DNA of 64,000 nt from Clostridiales bacterium (GCA_003150485.1 QALX01000003.1:19670-83669); one strand, 5' to 3'. Positions 41,491-51,119 are shown, counted from the stretch's first letter. The notes: a model not told the origin generated them from the sequence alone. Program-made: numbers and translations.

Positions 41491-41934
41491 TTACAGGGTG
41501 TCGGTGTCGAAGAGCAGGGTCACCGGCCCGTCGTTGACCGAGGCCACCTGCATATCGGCGCCGAACGCGCCGTGCTCCACGTGGAAGCCCCGGGCCTCGC
41601 ATTCCGCCAGGAACTGCTCGTACAGGGGAATGGCCAGGTCCGGCTTCGCGGCGTGGGAGAAGCCGGGGCGGCGGGATTTCAGGTCTGCGTAGAGGGTGAA
41701 CTGGCTGATGACCAGCAAAGAGCCGTTCACTGCGGCCAGGTTCAGATTCATTTTGCCCTCGGGGTCGGAAAAGACCCGGAGGTTACAGATTTTATCCGCC
41801 AATTTCACCACCTGGGCCGGGGTGTCCTGGGGGCCGACCCCCAGCAGGACCAGGTAGCCGGCGCCGATCTGGCCGTGGACGGCGCCGTCGATGGTGACCG
41901 AGGCGGAGGTGACGCGGGTGACAACTGCGCGCAT
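41491..41934 (-). CDS. dtd: D-aminoacyl-tRNA deacylase
   Basis: A 147-residue Dtd: MRAVVTRVTSASVTIDG, GYLVLLGVGPQDT, LRVFSDPEGKMNLN, the catalytic-pocket SQFTLYAD and NDGPVTLLFD (cross-subunit Gly-cisPro motif). It removes D-amino acids mischarged on tRNA. Length and motifs are complete. Confidence 0.97.
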   Translation of the reverse strand: MRAVVTRVTSASVTIDGAVHGQIGAGYLVLLGVGPQDTPAQVVKLADKICNLRVFSDPEGKMNLNLAAVNGSLLVISQFTLYADLKSRRPGFSHAAKPDLAIPLYEQFLAECEARGFHVEHGAFGADMQVASVNDGPVTLLFDTDTL

Positions 41935-41970
41935 GGGAATGACACATCCTTCCGTTGGTAGGGTGGGGCC

Positions 41971-42852
41971 TCAGGTGCCGCCGGAGAGGCGGTCCTTTTT
42001 GGCGGGGGGCTGCTTCATGTGGTTGCCGATGACCTCGCCCACGTCGGAGATGGTGACGAAGGCGGACTGGTCCGCCTGGCGGATGATCCGGCGGATGGCG
42101 GGCAGCTCGATGCGGGTGACCACGCAGTAGAGCACGGCCTTGTCGCCGCTGATGAGACCGGTGCCCGCCAGGATGGTGCAGGTGCGGCCGATCTGGTGGT
42201 AGATGGCGTTGGCCATGTAATCGCCGTCCTCGGTGATAATCATGACGCTCTTGACCTCCTCCATGCCGTTCTCCACCACGTCGATGATCTTGAAGGTGAT
42301 GAAGTAGGTCAGCAGGGAGTACATGGCCCGGTCCAGGCCGAAGAGAATCCCGGCGGCGGCGTAGATGATCACGTTGCAGCCGAAGACGATCTGCCCCACG
42401 GACAGGCGGGTCTTGCGGCTGATGAGCAGGGCTACGGTCTCGGTGCCGTCCAGGCAGCCGCCGCCCCGGAGCACCAGCCCCACCCCGGCCCCCAGGAGCA
42501 CGCCGCCAAAGACCACTGCCAGCAGCGGGTCCTCGGTGACGTTCTTCAGGTCGGAAAAGACGGCCAGCAGGATGGAGAACAGGGTCATGGAGTAGGCGGC
42601 GCTGACAAAGAAGCGCAGGCCCATATTTTTTGCGCCCACGATCAGGAAGGGCAGGTTGAGCGCAAAGGTGAGCACCCCCAGGGGAATGGGGGACAGCTGG
42701 CTGATAATCATGCTGATGCCCACGATGCCGCCGTCCAGGATGGTGGCGGGAACCAGGAATTCCTCTAGGGCGAAGGCGGCGGCCACCGCGCCCAGAGTCA
42801 GGCAGAAAAAGCTGCTCAGGCCGTTTTTAATGGTAGAATACCTGTGCTGCAA
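41971..42852 (-). CDS. YitT family membrane protein
   Basis: A 293-residue protein with five to six N-terminal membrane segments. It includes the repeated GGxxG-type helices LDGGIVGISMIISQL and GVGLVLRGGGCLDGTETVAL. A cytoplasmic DUF2179 domain (VKSVMIITEDGDYMANAIYH, LYCVVTRIELPAIRRII) follows. Function unknown. It lies between relA and dtd on the same strand. Confidence 0.93.
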   Translation of the reverse strand: MQHRYSTIKNGLSSFFCLTLGAVAAAFALEEFLVPATILDGGIVGISMIISQLSPIPLGVLTFALNLPFLIVGAKNMGLRFFVSAAYSMTLFSILLAVFSDLKNVTEDPLLAVVFGGVLLGAGVGLVLRGGGCLDGTETVALLISRKTRLSVGQIVFGCNVIIYAAAGILFGLDRAMYSLLTYFITFKIIDVVENGMEEVKSVMIITEDGDYMANAIYHQIGRTCTILAGTGLISGDKAVLYCVVTRIELPAIRRIIRQADQSAFVTISDVGEVIGNHMKQPPAKKDRLSGGT

Positions 42853-42895
42853 AAGGAAAGACCTCCTTTCGGCGTCTGGAGAAACAGGGAAATGG

Positions 42896-45130
42896 TCAGC
42901 CCCGGGCCCGCTGGACGCCCAGGACGCCCTGGACGGAGCCCAGTTTTTTCATTACGGTGTCCAGCTCCTCCCGGTCCCGGATGGAGATGACCACCGAGAC
43001 CAGGGCGAACCCGTCGGGCATCCCCTTGGCGGTGAGGGTATCCACCCGGATCTTGGCGGCGGACAGGGCGGCGGCCACGTCCAGAAACAGGTTGGGACGA
43101 TCCTTGGCGGAGATGTCCAGCGTGGTCTGGTAGAGGTCCTGCTCGCTCCGGCCCCAGCTGACCGGGACCCAGCGGCCCTTCTCCGACTCCTTCCGGCGGG
43201 CGGGGTCCGCGTTGGGGCAGTCCTGCCGGTGGACGGAGACGCCGTAGCCCCGAGTGATAAAGCCCACCACCGGGTCACCGGGCACTGGAGTGCAGCACTT
43301 GGCGAACTTGACCAGGCAGTTTTCCAGGCCGTCCACGATGATACCGCTCTTGGAGTGGTGCTTTTTAGGGGGCGGCGGGTCCGGCGGCAGAGAGGTCTTG
43401 ATGTGCATGGTCTCGCTCTCGGAGGGGACCAGCTCCTGAATGGCGTTTTGCTCTTTGCGCTCCCGGGCAATCTGGAGCATCTCGTTGCGGATGCGGTTGA
43501 CCGCCTTCAGGGCGGTCATGCCCCCGTAGCCGATGGCGGCGTACAGGTCCTCCAGGCTGTTGAACTGGACCTTTTTCAGCATCCGGGGCAGCACGTCTTC
43601 GGCGGAGATCATGGCCAGGGAGAAGCCGTTCCGTTTCAGCTCGGACTCAAAGGCGGCCCGGCCGTGGACGATGTTCTCCGCCCGGCGCTCCTTTTTGAAC
43701 CACTGACGGATCTTGTTCCGGGCCTCGTTGCTCTTGCACAGCTTCATCCAGTCCCGGCTGGGGCCCTTGGCGGACTTGGAGGTGATTACCTCCACGATGT
43801 CGCCGTTTTTCAGGGTGGTCTCATAGGGGACGATGCGGCCGTTGACTTTGGCGCCGGTCATCTGGTTGCCCACGGCGGAGTGAATGGAGTAGGCGAAGTC
43901 GATGGGGGTGCTGCCGGCGGGCAGGCCCTTCACCTCGCCCCGGGGGGTGAAGACGAACACCTGATCCGAGAACAGGTCCACCTTCAGGGAGCCCACAAAC
44001 TCCTCGGCGTCGGTGTCCTCCTGGCTCTCCAGCAGCCGGCGGACCCACTCGAAGGTGTTTTCGGTGCCGGTCTGGGTGTTGGCCATGCCCTGTTTGTACT
44101 TCCAGTGGGCGGCCACACCGTATTCCGCCGTCTCGTGCATCTCCCAGGTGCGGATCTGCACCTCGAAGGGGATGCCGTCCCGGCCGATGACGGTGGTGTG
44201 GAGGGACTGGTACAGGTTGGGCTTGGGGGTGGAGATATAGTCCTTGAACCGGCCGGGGACCGGGTTGTACATGTCGTGGATGTGGCCCAGCACGTTGTAG
44301 CAGTCGGCGATGGTGTCCACGATCACCCGGAAAGCGCACAGGTCGAAGATCTCATCGAGGGTCTTCTGCTGGGCGAACATCTTCCGGTAGATGGAGTAAA
44401 TGTGCTTGATCCGTCCGGTGATGGTACACTTGATGTGCTCCTGGGCCATCCGGGCGGCGATTTTCTCCCGGGTGGAGACCATAAAGGTCTGATGCTGCTG
44501 GGAGCGGGCGGTCAGCTCCTCCTCGATCTCCCGGTAGCCGAAGGGGTCCAGGTAGCGCAGGGAGAGGTCCTCCAGCTCCCACTTCAGGCGCTGCATACCC
44601 AGCCGGTGGGCGATGGGGGCATAGATCTCCAGGGTCTCTCGGGACTTCTCCCGCTGCTTCTTGGGGGACTGGTACTGCATGGTGCGCATGTTGTGGAGCC
44701 GGTCGCAGAGCTTTACCAGGATCACCCGGATGTCCTTGTTCATGGCCACCAGCATCTTGCGCAGATTCTCCATCTGTTTCTCTTCCATGGACACGTAGTT
44801 AATCCGGGTCAGCTTGGTGACTCCCTCCACCAGGTCGGCGATGGCGGGGGTGAACTCCCGGACCAGGTCCTCGTGGGTGATGGGGGTGTCCTCGATGCAG
44901 TCGTGGAGGAGGGCGGCAGCCAGGGACTCCACGTCCAGCTTGAGATCGGCCACGATTCGGGCCACCGCCAGGGGATGGGTGATATAGGGGGAGCCGTCCT
45001 TTCGCTTCTGCTCCCTGTGGGCGTCATTGGCGAACTGGAAGGCCTTAAAAAGAAGCGTTTTATCCAGAGCGGGGGTGTAGGACAGCACCTGCTGTTCCAG
45101 CTCTTTGTATTGTTCCAGAATCGGGTCCAT
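42896..45130 (-). CDS. relA: Bifunctional (p)ppGpp synthetase/hydrolase RelA/SpoT family
   Basis: A 744-residue long Rsh enzyme. The HD hydrolase site includes THPLAVARI (His52) and LLHDCIEDTP (His76-Asp77, Glu80-Asp81), so hydrolysis should be intact. The synthetase domain has GRIKHIYSIYRKM, DLCAFRVIVDT and PNLYQSLHTTVIG. A TGS domain (VFTPRGEVKGLPAGSTPIDFAYSIH), helical/CC region (VKFAKCCTPVPGDPVVGFIT) and C-terminal ACT domain follow. It controls the stringent response. Located directly after recJ. Confidence 0.97.
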   Translation of the reverse strand: MDPILEQYKELEQQVLSYTPALDKTLLFKAFQFANDAHREQKRKDGSPYITHPLAVARIVADLKLDVESLAAALLHDCIEDTPITHEDLVREFTPAIADLVEGVTKLTRINYVSMEEKQMENLRKMLVAMNKDIRVILVKLCDRLHNMRTMQYQSPKKQREKSRETLEIYAPIAHRLGMQRLKWELEDLSLRYLDPFGYREIEEELTARSQQHQTFMVSTREKIAARMAQEHIKCTITGRIKHIYSIYRKMFAQQKTLDEIFDLCAFRVIVDTIADCYNVLGHIHDMYNPVPGRFKDYISTPKPNLYQSLHTTVIGRDGIPFEVQIRTWEMHETAEYGVAAHWKYKQGMANTQTGTENTFEWVRRLLESQEDTDAEEFVGSLKVDLFSDQVFVFTPRGEVKGLPAGSTPIDFAYSIHSAVGNQMTGAKVNGRIVPYETTLKNGDIVEVITSKSAKGPSRDWMKLCKSNEARNKIRQWFKKERRAENIVHGRAAFESELKRNGFSLAMISAEDVLPRMLKKVQFNSLEDLYAAIGYGGMTALKAVNRIRNEMLQIARERKEQNAIQELVPSESETMHIKTSLPPDPPPPKKHHSKSGIIVDGLENCLVKFAKCCTPVPGDPVVGFITRGYGVSVHRQDCPNADPARRKESEKGRWVPVSWGRSEQDLYQTTLDISAKDRPNLFLDVAAALSAAKIRVDTLTAKGMPDGFALVSVVISIRDREELDTVMKKLGSVQGVLGVQRARG

Positions 45131-45167
45131 AAAAACGCCTCCTTTGTTGTAATCTTTAGCGCCGGGG

Positions 45168-47237
45168 CTATTCCTCCAGCCGCCGCCGCAGCTGGCGCAG
45201 GATGGAGGAGTCGTCCAGGTTTACTTTTTCCTCGACCTGGCGCAGGGTGATCCGCAGCTGCTCGGCTTCCAGGTACAGGTCGATGAGCCCCCGCTCCTGC
45301 ATCACCTCCAGGCAGATCATGGTGCGGGAACAGCCGCTGGGGAGCCCGAAGGCCCGGGCGATTTTGTCTGACAGCAGCAGGGGCGGCTCGGTGATAGGAC
45401 CCCGCTGGGCCCGCCGGGCCAGGTAGCGCCAGGTGGCGACGAAATCCTGCCGCTGGGGCAGCAGCCGCAGCAGCTCCCGGTTGGTGAGGGCGTCGCCGGC
45501 CCGGAAGCGCTGATAGAGCCGGAATTCCAGCATGGCGGGGGACAGAGCCCGGCGGATGTCGGTGATCAGCAGCTGCACCGTCCGGGCGCCCCGGAAGTGG
45601 TTGATCTGGGGGTAGAAAGCCAGGTCCAGGGCCAGCCCCGGGCGCAGGGAGGCGGCCTGGGGGGTGACCGAGAAGAAGATGGCGTCCAGCAGCTGTCCGC
45701 CGCAGTCCAGCTGCATCCGGGTGTGCCGGCCGCCGCCCACGCAGGAGTAGCTGACCAGGGTCGCGTGCTCCAGCAGGAAGGTGGGGCGGGGGTTGCCCAT
45801 GCCGAAGGGGGCCAGCTCCTCCAGCCCCTGGATGTTCTCCTGGGTCAGCAGTCCCGGGTCCGGGAGGGCTGCGTCCACCGTCAGGGTGTCGGCGCTCTCG
45901 CTGCTGTCCGGGCAGCTCCGGGCCAGCTGGCTCATCCGGCGGCGGAAGGCCTGGATGTTCTCCTCCCGGATGGTGAAGCCCGCCGCCTGCTCATGGCCGC
46001 CAAAGCCCTCCAGCAGGTCTCCGCACTGCTCCAGGGCGGAGAACAGGGGGAGGCAGCCGTTGCTGCGGCAGGAGCCCTTGCCCCGGCCGTTTTCCAGGCA
46101 GATCATAAAGGCGGGCACGCCGTAGCGCTCCACCAGCCGGGAGGCCACGATGCCCACCACGCCCTGGTGCCAGTGCTCCCCGGCCAGGACGATGGCGCTG
46201 TCCCGGAGGGCGGGACGCTGGTCCAGCAGGGCGATACACTGGCTGAAGATGTCCTGCTCCACGGCCTGGCGCTCCCGGTTGAGCTGGCAGAGCTGGTGGG
46301 CCAGGTCCGCGGCCAGCCGGGGGTCCTGGGTCAGCAGCAGCTCCACCGCCAGGGTGGGGCAGCCCATCCGCCCGGCGGCGTTGATGCGGGGGGCGATGGA
46401 AAAGCTGATAAAGGAGGCGGTGATGGGTTTTTCATTGAGCCGGGACTCCCGGAGCAGCATGGCCAGCCCCACCCGGTGGGTGTGGGCCAGCTGGGCCAAG
46501 CCCAGGGTGACGATGGCCCGGTTCTCTCCGGTCAGCTCCATTACGTCGGCCACGGTGCCCACGGCGGCCAGGTCTGCGTACTGATCCAGCAGACGGTTCT
46601 GTTCCGCCGGGCCGCCCAGGGCCAGCACCACCTTCAGCGCCACCCCCACCCCGGCCAGAGCCGTAAAGGGGTAGGGGCAGCCGGGCTGGTGGGGGTTGAC
46701 GATGGCGCAAGCGGCGGGGAGCTCCGGCTTGCACTCATGGTGGTCGGTGACGATTACGTCCATGCCCAGGGTCCCGGCGAAGGCGATCTCCTCCAGGTTG
46801 GTGATGCCGCAGTCCACGGTGATGACCAGGGTGACGCCCTGTTCCGCCAGGGCGGAGAGGGTGCCGCAGTTGAGGGAGTACCCCTCCCGAATCCGGTCGG
46901 GCACGTAGGGGGTCACCAGGCCCCCCCGCCGGCGCAGGTAGTCGGTGAGCAGGCAGGTGGCGGTGATTCCGTCCACGTCGTAGTCGCCGTAGACGCAGAT
47001 GGACTCCTGATGGGCCAGGGCCGTCTCAATGCGGCTCACTGCCTCGGGCATCCCCTTCAGGGTCATGGGGTCGTGGAGCTGTCCGGCGTCGTGGGCCAGA
47101 AAAGCCCGGGCCGCCGCCGGGTCCCGGAACCCCCGGGCCGCCAGCACCAGGGCCGAGAGGGGGGAGATGCCCGCCTGCTCCAGCGCCCGGGCCGCCGGGA
47201 CATCGCAGGGGGCTGACGTCCAGTGTTTAAATTTCAT
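45168..47237 (-). CDS. recJ: Single-stranded-DNA-specific exonuclease RecJ
   Basis: A 689-residue DHH phosphoesterase. Motifs are ICVYGDYDVDGITATCLL, TVDCGITNLEEI, the DHH motif DVIVTDHHECKPELP, APRINAAGRMG and the DHHA1 motif CSRTMI-free region with GGHEQAAGFTI. It acts 5' to 3' on single strands in RecF repair and mismatch repair. The ATG at 47237 follows GAGGAAG; upstream in-frame codons are not needed. Own promoter at 47320-47348, probably reading on into relA. Confidence 0.96.
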   Translation of the reverse strand: MKFKHWTSAPCDVPAARALEQAGISPLSALVLAARGFRDPAAARAFLAHDAGQLHDPMTLKGMPEAVSRIETALAHQESICVYGDYDVDGITATCLLTDYLRRRGGLVTPYVPDRIREGYSLNCGTLSALAEQGVTLVITVDCGITNLEEIAFAGTLGMDVIVTDHHECKPELPAACAIVNPHQPGCPYPFTALAGVGVALKVVLALGGPAEQNRLLDQYADLAAVGTVADVMELTGENRAIVTLGLAQLAHTHRVGLAMLLRESRLNEKPITASFISFSIAPRINAAGRMGCPTLAVELLLTQDPRLAADLAHQLCQLNRERQAVEQDIFSQCIALLDQRPALRDSAIVLAGEHWHQGVVGIVASRLVERYGVPAFMICLENGRGKGSCRSNGCLPLFSALEQCGDLLEGFGGHEQAAGFTIREENIQAFRRRMSQLARSCPDSSESADTLTVDAALPDPGLLTQENIQGLEELAPFGMGNPRPTFLLEHATLVSYSCVGGGRHTRMQLDCGGQLLDAIFFSVTPQAASLRPGLALDLAFYPQINHFRGARTVQLLITDIRRALSPAMLEFRLYQRFRAGDALTNRELLRLLPQRQDFVATWRYLARRAQRGPITEPPLLLSDKIARAFGLPSGCSRTMICLEVMQERGLIDLYLEAEQLRITLRQVEEKVNLDDSSILRQLRRRLEE

Positions 47238-47319
47238 GATACTCGCTTCCTCGCTGCGCCAATTCCCCTGCCGGATGGCGCCTGTCCGTTCCAAAAGATG
47301 GTCTTTATACTCAGACTAA

Positions 47320-47348
47320 ATTATAACAAACTTCCCCGCCGAATACAA
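47320..47348 (-). promoter_or_regulatory. Promoter of recJ
   Basis: The -35 is TTGTAT (47343-47348) and the -10 is TATAAT (47320-47325), with a 17-bp spacer. Confidence 0.8.
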
Positions 47349-47372
47349 TGGAGGGGAGACAAAAATACCGCC

Positions 47373-47401
47373 TTGTACCAGGGGAAGGGGTCTGCTATAA
47401 T
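47373..47401 (+). promoter_or_regulatory. Promoter of the ybaK-like gene
   Basis: The -35 is TTGTAC (47373-47378) and the -10 is TATAAT (47396-47401), with a 17-bp spacer. Divergent from the recJ promoter. Confidence 0.82.
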
Positions 47402-47437
47402 GGTGGAAATCGGAAGAAAAATGGGGGAGGGGCCGCT

Positions 47438-47923
47438 GTGAAGAAGAAAACGGCAAAAACCAATGTGATGCGTCAGCTGGACCGGGCGAAAATCGCCTAT
47501 GAGATACGGGAGTACCCCCACGAGGAGGGGGTGGCGGTGGACGGGGTCACCGTGGCCCGGTCCCTGGGCCAGGAGCCGGGCAGCGTGTTCAAAACCCTGG
47601 TGACCCGGGGGGCCAGCGGCGGGTACTATGTCTTTGACGTGCCGGTGGACGGGGAGCTGGACCTGAAGAAGGCCGCCCGGGCTGTGGGAGAGAAGAGCGT
47701 GGCCATGCTCCACGTGGCTGAGCTGCTGCCCCTGACCGGGTATGTCCGGGGCGGCTGCTCCCCGGTGGGGATGAAGAAGCAGTTCCCCACCGTGTTCCAC
47801 GACAGCGCCCGGCACTATGACCGCATTGCTGTCTCCGCCGGAAAGATCGGCCTTCAGGTGCTGGCGGCCCCCGGCGATCTCTGCCGCCTGGTGGGAGGCC
47901 GGTTCGCGGATGTCATCAAGTAA
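47438..47923 (+). CDS. ybaK: Cys-tRNA(Pro)/Cys-tRNA(Cys) deacylase YbaK/EbsC
   Basis: A 161-residue YbaK-fold protein: KTNVMRQLDRAKIAYEIREY, GQEPGSVFKTLVTRG, LTGYVRGGCSPVGMKKQFPT (Gly-rich substrate loop) and KIGLQVLAAPGDL. It hydrolyses Cys mischarged on tRNA-Pro. The start is a GTG at 47438 after GGGGGAGGGG. The promoter -10 lies at 47396-47401, so a start at 47348 would lie upstream of the transcript. Confidence 0.94.
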   Translation: MKKKTAKTNVMRQLDRAKIAYEIREYPHEEGVAVDGVTVARSLGQEPGSVFKTLVTRGASGGYYVFDVPVDGELDLKKAARAVGEKSVAMLHVAELLPLTGYVRGGCSPVGMKKQFPTVFHDSARHYDRIAVSAGKIGLQVLAAPGDLCRLVGGRFADVIK

Positions 47924-47947
47924 ATCAGGCAGAGCAGAAAGCGAAAA

Positions 47948-47985
47948 CATCCCGTTCACGGAGAGGTGAACGGGATGCTTTTTTT
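47948..47985 (+). terminator. Terminator after ybaK
   Basis: CATCCCGTTCAC pairs with GTGAACGGGATG, followed by CTTTTTTT. Convergent with the L,D-transpeptidase gene. Confidence 0.92.
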
Positions 47986-48007
47986 CTTTATCTCTTCTCA
48001 GAGAAGT

Positions 48008-50197
48008 TTATGATTTGATGGCGGGATCGGTGGGGTCGTAGGTCTGGTTCTTGGAGAGCTTGCCGGTGCTGTTGGCCAGGGTGATCTTGCCGAAGGGGCC
48101 CTTGGCATCGGATTTGGTCAGCTTGACCTTGACCTTTTTGTCGCCCTGCTTGCCCACGGCGTCATAGACGCGCTTGCTGTAGCGGGTCTGGAAGCGGACA
48201 CAGTAGTAGCTCTGATTGGTGCCCAGATGGTTGTAGTTGCCCACGTTCAGGGTGCGGATGTTCTTTGCCCGGTACTGTGGGGAGTGAATCCAGGCGTCGG
48301 TGCCCACGATGAAGGTGGCGTACTGGTAGTAGGTGGTCTTCTGGGTATCGGGGTGGGTGAAGGTGAACCAGCGGCGTCTCCGGTTTTTGTAGAGGGAGTA
48401 GGTGCCGGTCTTGAAGTCGGAGCTCTTCTCGCAGGTGGAGCAGACGAAGGAGCTGGCCGCGATGCAGTAGCTTCCTGTTTTGGAGTCCCAGAGCAGGATG
48501 TCGGCGGTATGGGTGCCCCGGCTGACCTGGACGATCATCTTCTTGGACAGGTAGCTGTTGCCCACGTAGGAGAACAGGTCCTCCACCAGAGTGCCGTCGG
48601 ATTTGAAGTAGTACTTGTACTTTTGGCTGGTGTACCGGCTCAGGTAGTTCCAACTGGTGACGGCCTTGCCGCTCTTGAAGTAGTAGGTCTTGCCGCTGAC
48701 CTTGACCCAGCCGCTCTTGCTCTGTTTGACGCCCTGAGAGTAGTAGTACAGCTTGTACACGCCGGTGTACAGGGAGGCCACGCCCTTGGAGTACTTGTAC
48801 AGCTTGCCGTCAATGGTGCGGTAGCCGTTGCAGAGGGAGGCGTTGAAGGTCTCGCCGTTTCCGTAGTAGGTTTTGCCGTTGTACTCGTGGTAGCCGGTGA
48901 CCATCTCCTTGGACTGGGCGGTCTGGTAGTCGCCGTCCACGTAGTAGTAGAGCCGGGGGGTGGACTCGGTACCCAGGCCGTAGCCGTTGTAGCGCACGCC
49001 CTTGGAATAACGGCGGCGGACGCCGTCCTCGCCGGTGTAGCGGCCAGTGAAGAGAACGCCGGTGCCCTTGGTATACTTGTACAGCTTGCCGTCGATGGTG
49101 CGGTAGCCCTCATAGGGCATGGCGCGGTACTTCTTCAGGGAGTCCGCGGTGGCGTGGTACAGCTTATCCTTGTACTCGTGGTAGCCGTTGTTGCCCTGGA
49201 GGTAGCTCCGGGATTCCGCGGTCTGGTAGGCGCCCTCCACATAGTAGTAGAGGTTGGGGGTGCTCTCAGTGCCCAGGCCCAGGCCCTCATAGGGCACGCC
49301 CTTCAGGTAGCGGCGGCGGACGCCGTCCTCGCCGGTGCGGCGGCCGGTGAAGGGGAGGGCTTTGGGGGAGGTCTTGTAGTCGTTCAGGGACTTTTCGCTG
49401 CCGTAGTACAGCTTGCCCTGGAAGGTGATGTAACCGGTGAGCTTTTTCTTGGAGGTGGAGGTTTTGTACTTGCCTTTGTAGTAATAGAAGAGGTTTTCGG
49501 CATCGCTGTTGAAGCCCAGTGCGTAGCCGGTGAACAGGGCTCCGTCCCTGTACCGGAGGCCGTCAAAGCGGCCGCTGTACAGGGCGCCGATGCCGCCCTC
49601 CACCGTCAGCAGCCGGTAGCCGTAGGTTCCGTAGACCTGATACTGGCCGTCGGCCTGCTTGACCGCAGGGATGTCGTCGTAGCGGACGGGGGTGGCGTAG
49701 GTGTAGCTGTTGGCCCAGACGCCGTTCTGGAAGTAGTAGAACCCGGCCTCAAAGGTCACGGTTCCCGTACCGGAGCTGCAAGTCTGCCGGGGCAGGTAGA
49801 GAACCTGGTAGTTCTCGCCGGTGAAGCCGTCGCCGGCCAGCTTGGTCACAGCGCTGTCCTGGTAGTGGTAGAGATACTGTCCCTGGCTGTTGGTGGTCCA
49901 GCCGCCAGCCGCCATCACGTCGGGGGACGGGTCGGTGTTGCCGCTGCCCGCATCCGGCTCCGTGGTCGGTTCGGTGGAGGGCTCCACAGGCTCGGCGCTG
50001 CCGGAGGCGTCCCCTTCGGCGGAGCTGTCAGCGTCCTGGCCGGGTTCCTGTGCCGGGTCCGGCTCGGTGTAGGAGCTGGCGCCGGCGTCAGAGGAGCTGG
50101 CACCGGTGCTCTCCAGGGCCATTGCGGCCGTGCTGAGCAGCATACACAGGGCCAGGGTCAGGGAGATGAGTGAGGTCAGTTTCTTTTTCGCGTTCAT
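48008..50197 (-). CDS. Secreted L,D-transpeptidase-like protein with cell-wall-binding-type repeats
   Basis: A 729-residue exported protein. Signal peptide (LISLTLALCMLLSTAAMA), then an acidic Ser/Glu/Pro linker (about 30-95). A Tyr/Gly-rich repeat region (about 100-560) follows, with motifs such as GYRTIDGKLYKY, GKLYYGSEKSL, TGEDGVRRRYLKG and LYYYVEGAYQTA, like choline/cell-wall-binding repeats. The C-terminal domain matches YkuD: SSDFKTGTYSLYKN, DAWIHSPQYR (His638-Ser639) and NQSYYCVRF (Cys666). The usual SHGC is SYYC here. It probably cross-links peptidoglycan or anchors proteins. ATG at 50197 after AGGAGG. Confidence 0.85.
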   Translation of the reverse strand: MNAKKKLTSLISLTLALCMLLSTAAMALESTGASSSDAGASSYTEPDPAQEPGQDADSSAEGDASGSAEPVEPSTEPTTEPDAGSGNTDPSPDVMAAGGWTTNSQGQYLYHYQDSAVTKLAGDGFTGENYQVLYLPRQTCSSGTGTVTFEAGFYYFQNGVWANSYTYATPVRYDDIPAVKQADGQYQVYGTYGYRLLTVEGGIGALYSGRFDGLRYRDGALFTGYALGFNSDAENLFYYYKGKYKTSTSKKKLTGYITFQGKLYYGSEKSLNDYKTSPKALPFTGRRTGEDGVRRRYLKGVPYEGLGLGTESTPNLYYYVEGAYQTAESRSYLQGNNGYHEYKDKLYHATADSLKKYRAMPYEGYRTIDGKLYKYTKGTGVLFTGRYTGEDGVRRRYSKGVRYNGYGLGTESTPRLYYYVDGDYQTAQSKEMVTGYHEYNGKTYYGNGETFNASLCNGYRTIDGKLYKYSKGVASLYTGVYKLYYYSQGVKQSKSGWVKVSGKTYYFKSGKAVTSWNYLSRYTSQKYKYYFKSDGTLVEDLFSYVGNSYLSKKMIVQVSRGTHTADILLWDSKTGSYCIAASSFVCSTCEKSSDFKTGTYSLYKNRRRRWFTFTHPDTQKTTYYQYATFIVGTDAWIHSPQYRAKNIRTLNVGNYNHLGTNQSYYCVRFQTRYSKRVYDAVGKQGDKKVKVKLTKSDAKGPFGKITLANSTGKLSKNQTYDPTDPAIKS

Positions 50198-50258
50198 AGT
50201 TTCCTCCTGTCGTGCGTGGTCTTTCGAGTGCTGGAAAAGCAGATTCGACAAAATAAAA

Positions 50259-51047
50259 TCAGGGTGCCGGGCAGGCGTCCTCCAGGCCGAAGAAGCGGAT
50301 GCCGTTCTCGGTGCTGATCCGCTCCACCTCCGCCTCGGTGAGGCCGCGGATGGCGGCGATTTTGGCGGCGATCCGGGGGAGCCTGCTGGAGTCGTTCCGC
50401 TTCTCCCCCTTGACCCGGGGGTAGGGGAGCATGTACGGGGCGTCGGTCTCGATCATAAACCGATCCTCGGGAATCCAGGTCAGGACCTCGGGGGCCTTTT
50501 TGGCGTTCTTGTAGGTGATGGAGCCGGTAAAGGACAGGTTCCAGCCCAGCGCGATGAGGGTCTTGGCGTCCTCCAGGCTGCCGGAGTAGCAGTGGAACAC
50601 CCCGCGGACCCCGGGGAATTCCTTCACTACGGCCAGACTGTCCCCGTGGGCCTCCCGGTCGTGGAAGATGACGGGGAGATCCAGCTCCTGGGCCAGGGCC
50701 AGCTGCTGGCGGAGGACCTCCTTCTGCCGGTCGTGGCCGGCGTAGTCGGTCCAGTAGTAGTCCAGGCCGATCTCACCGATGGCCCTGACCTTGGGGTGTC
50801 GGGCCAGCTGGCGCAGCTGGTCCAGGCTGTCCTCGGTAAAGGCGTCCGCGTCAGAGGGGTGAAAGCCCACGGCGGCGTAGACGTGGGCGTAGCGTTCGGC
50901 CAGCTCCACGGCGGTCCGGGAGGAGGCCAGGTCGCAGCCCGGATTCAGGATCAGGCCGATGCCGAACTGGGGCAGGGCCGCCAGCAGGGCGTCCCGGTCA
51001 GAGTCGAACCAGCTGGCGTCATAGTGGGCATGGGTGTCAAAATACAT
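50259..51047 (-). CDS. tatD: TatD family metal-dependent deoxyribonuclease
   Basis: A 262-residue TIM-barrel hydrolase: YFDTHAHYDASWFDSD (metal H-x-H), AAVGFHPSDADAF, AIGEIGLDYYWTDYAGHDRQ (metal Glu), LPVIFHDREAHGDSL, FHCYSGSLEDAK and FMIETDAPYMLPYP (metal Asp). TatD acts as a 3'-5' exonuclease or related hydrolase in DNA repair. Own promoter; the transpeptidase gene follows after 61 bases. Confidence 0.95.
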   Translation of the reverse strand: MYFDTHAHYDASWFDSDRDALLAALPQFGIGLILNPGCDLASSRTAVELAERYAHVYAAVGFHPSDADAFTEDSLDQLRQLARHPKVRAIGEIGLDYYWTDYAGHDRQKEVLRQQLALAQELDLPVIFHDREAHGDSLAVVKEFPGVRGVFHCYSGSLEDAKTLIALGWNLSFTGSITYKNAKKAPEVLTWIPEDRFMIETDAPYMLPYPRVKGEKRNDSSRLPRIAAKIAAIRGLTEAEVERISTENGIRFFGLEDACPAP

Positions 51048-51119
51048 GGCGTTTCCCCCTGACGGAATGGTAAATATTCGAAAAATAACAATAAAACGGG
51101 ACAGATAAAATACAGAACC

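Noticed and set aside
48740..49420. Repeated DNA in the L,D-transpeptidase gene resembling an array
   Set aside because: The repeats are coding modules of varied length without CRISPR spacing.
42656..50173. Long plus-strand frames opposite relA, recJ and the L,D-transpeptidase gene
   Set aside because: GC-rich antisense shadows; the minus-strand genes carry complete family motifs.
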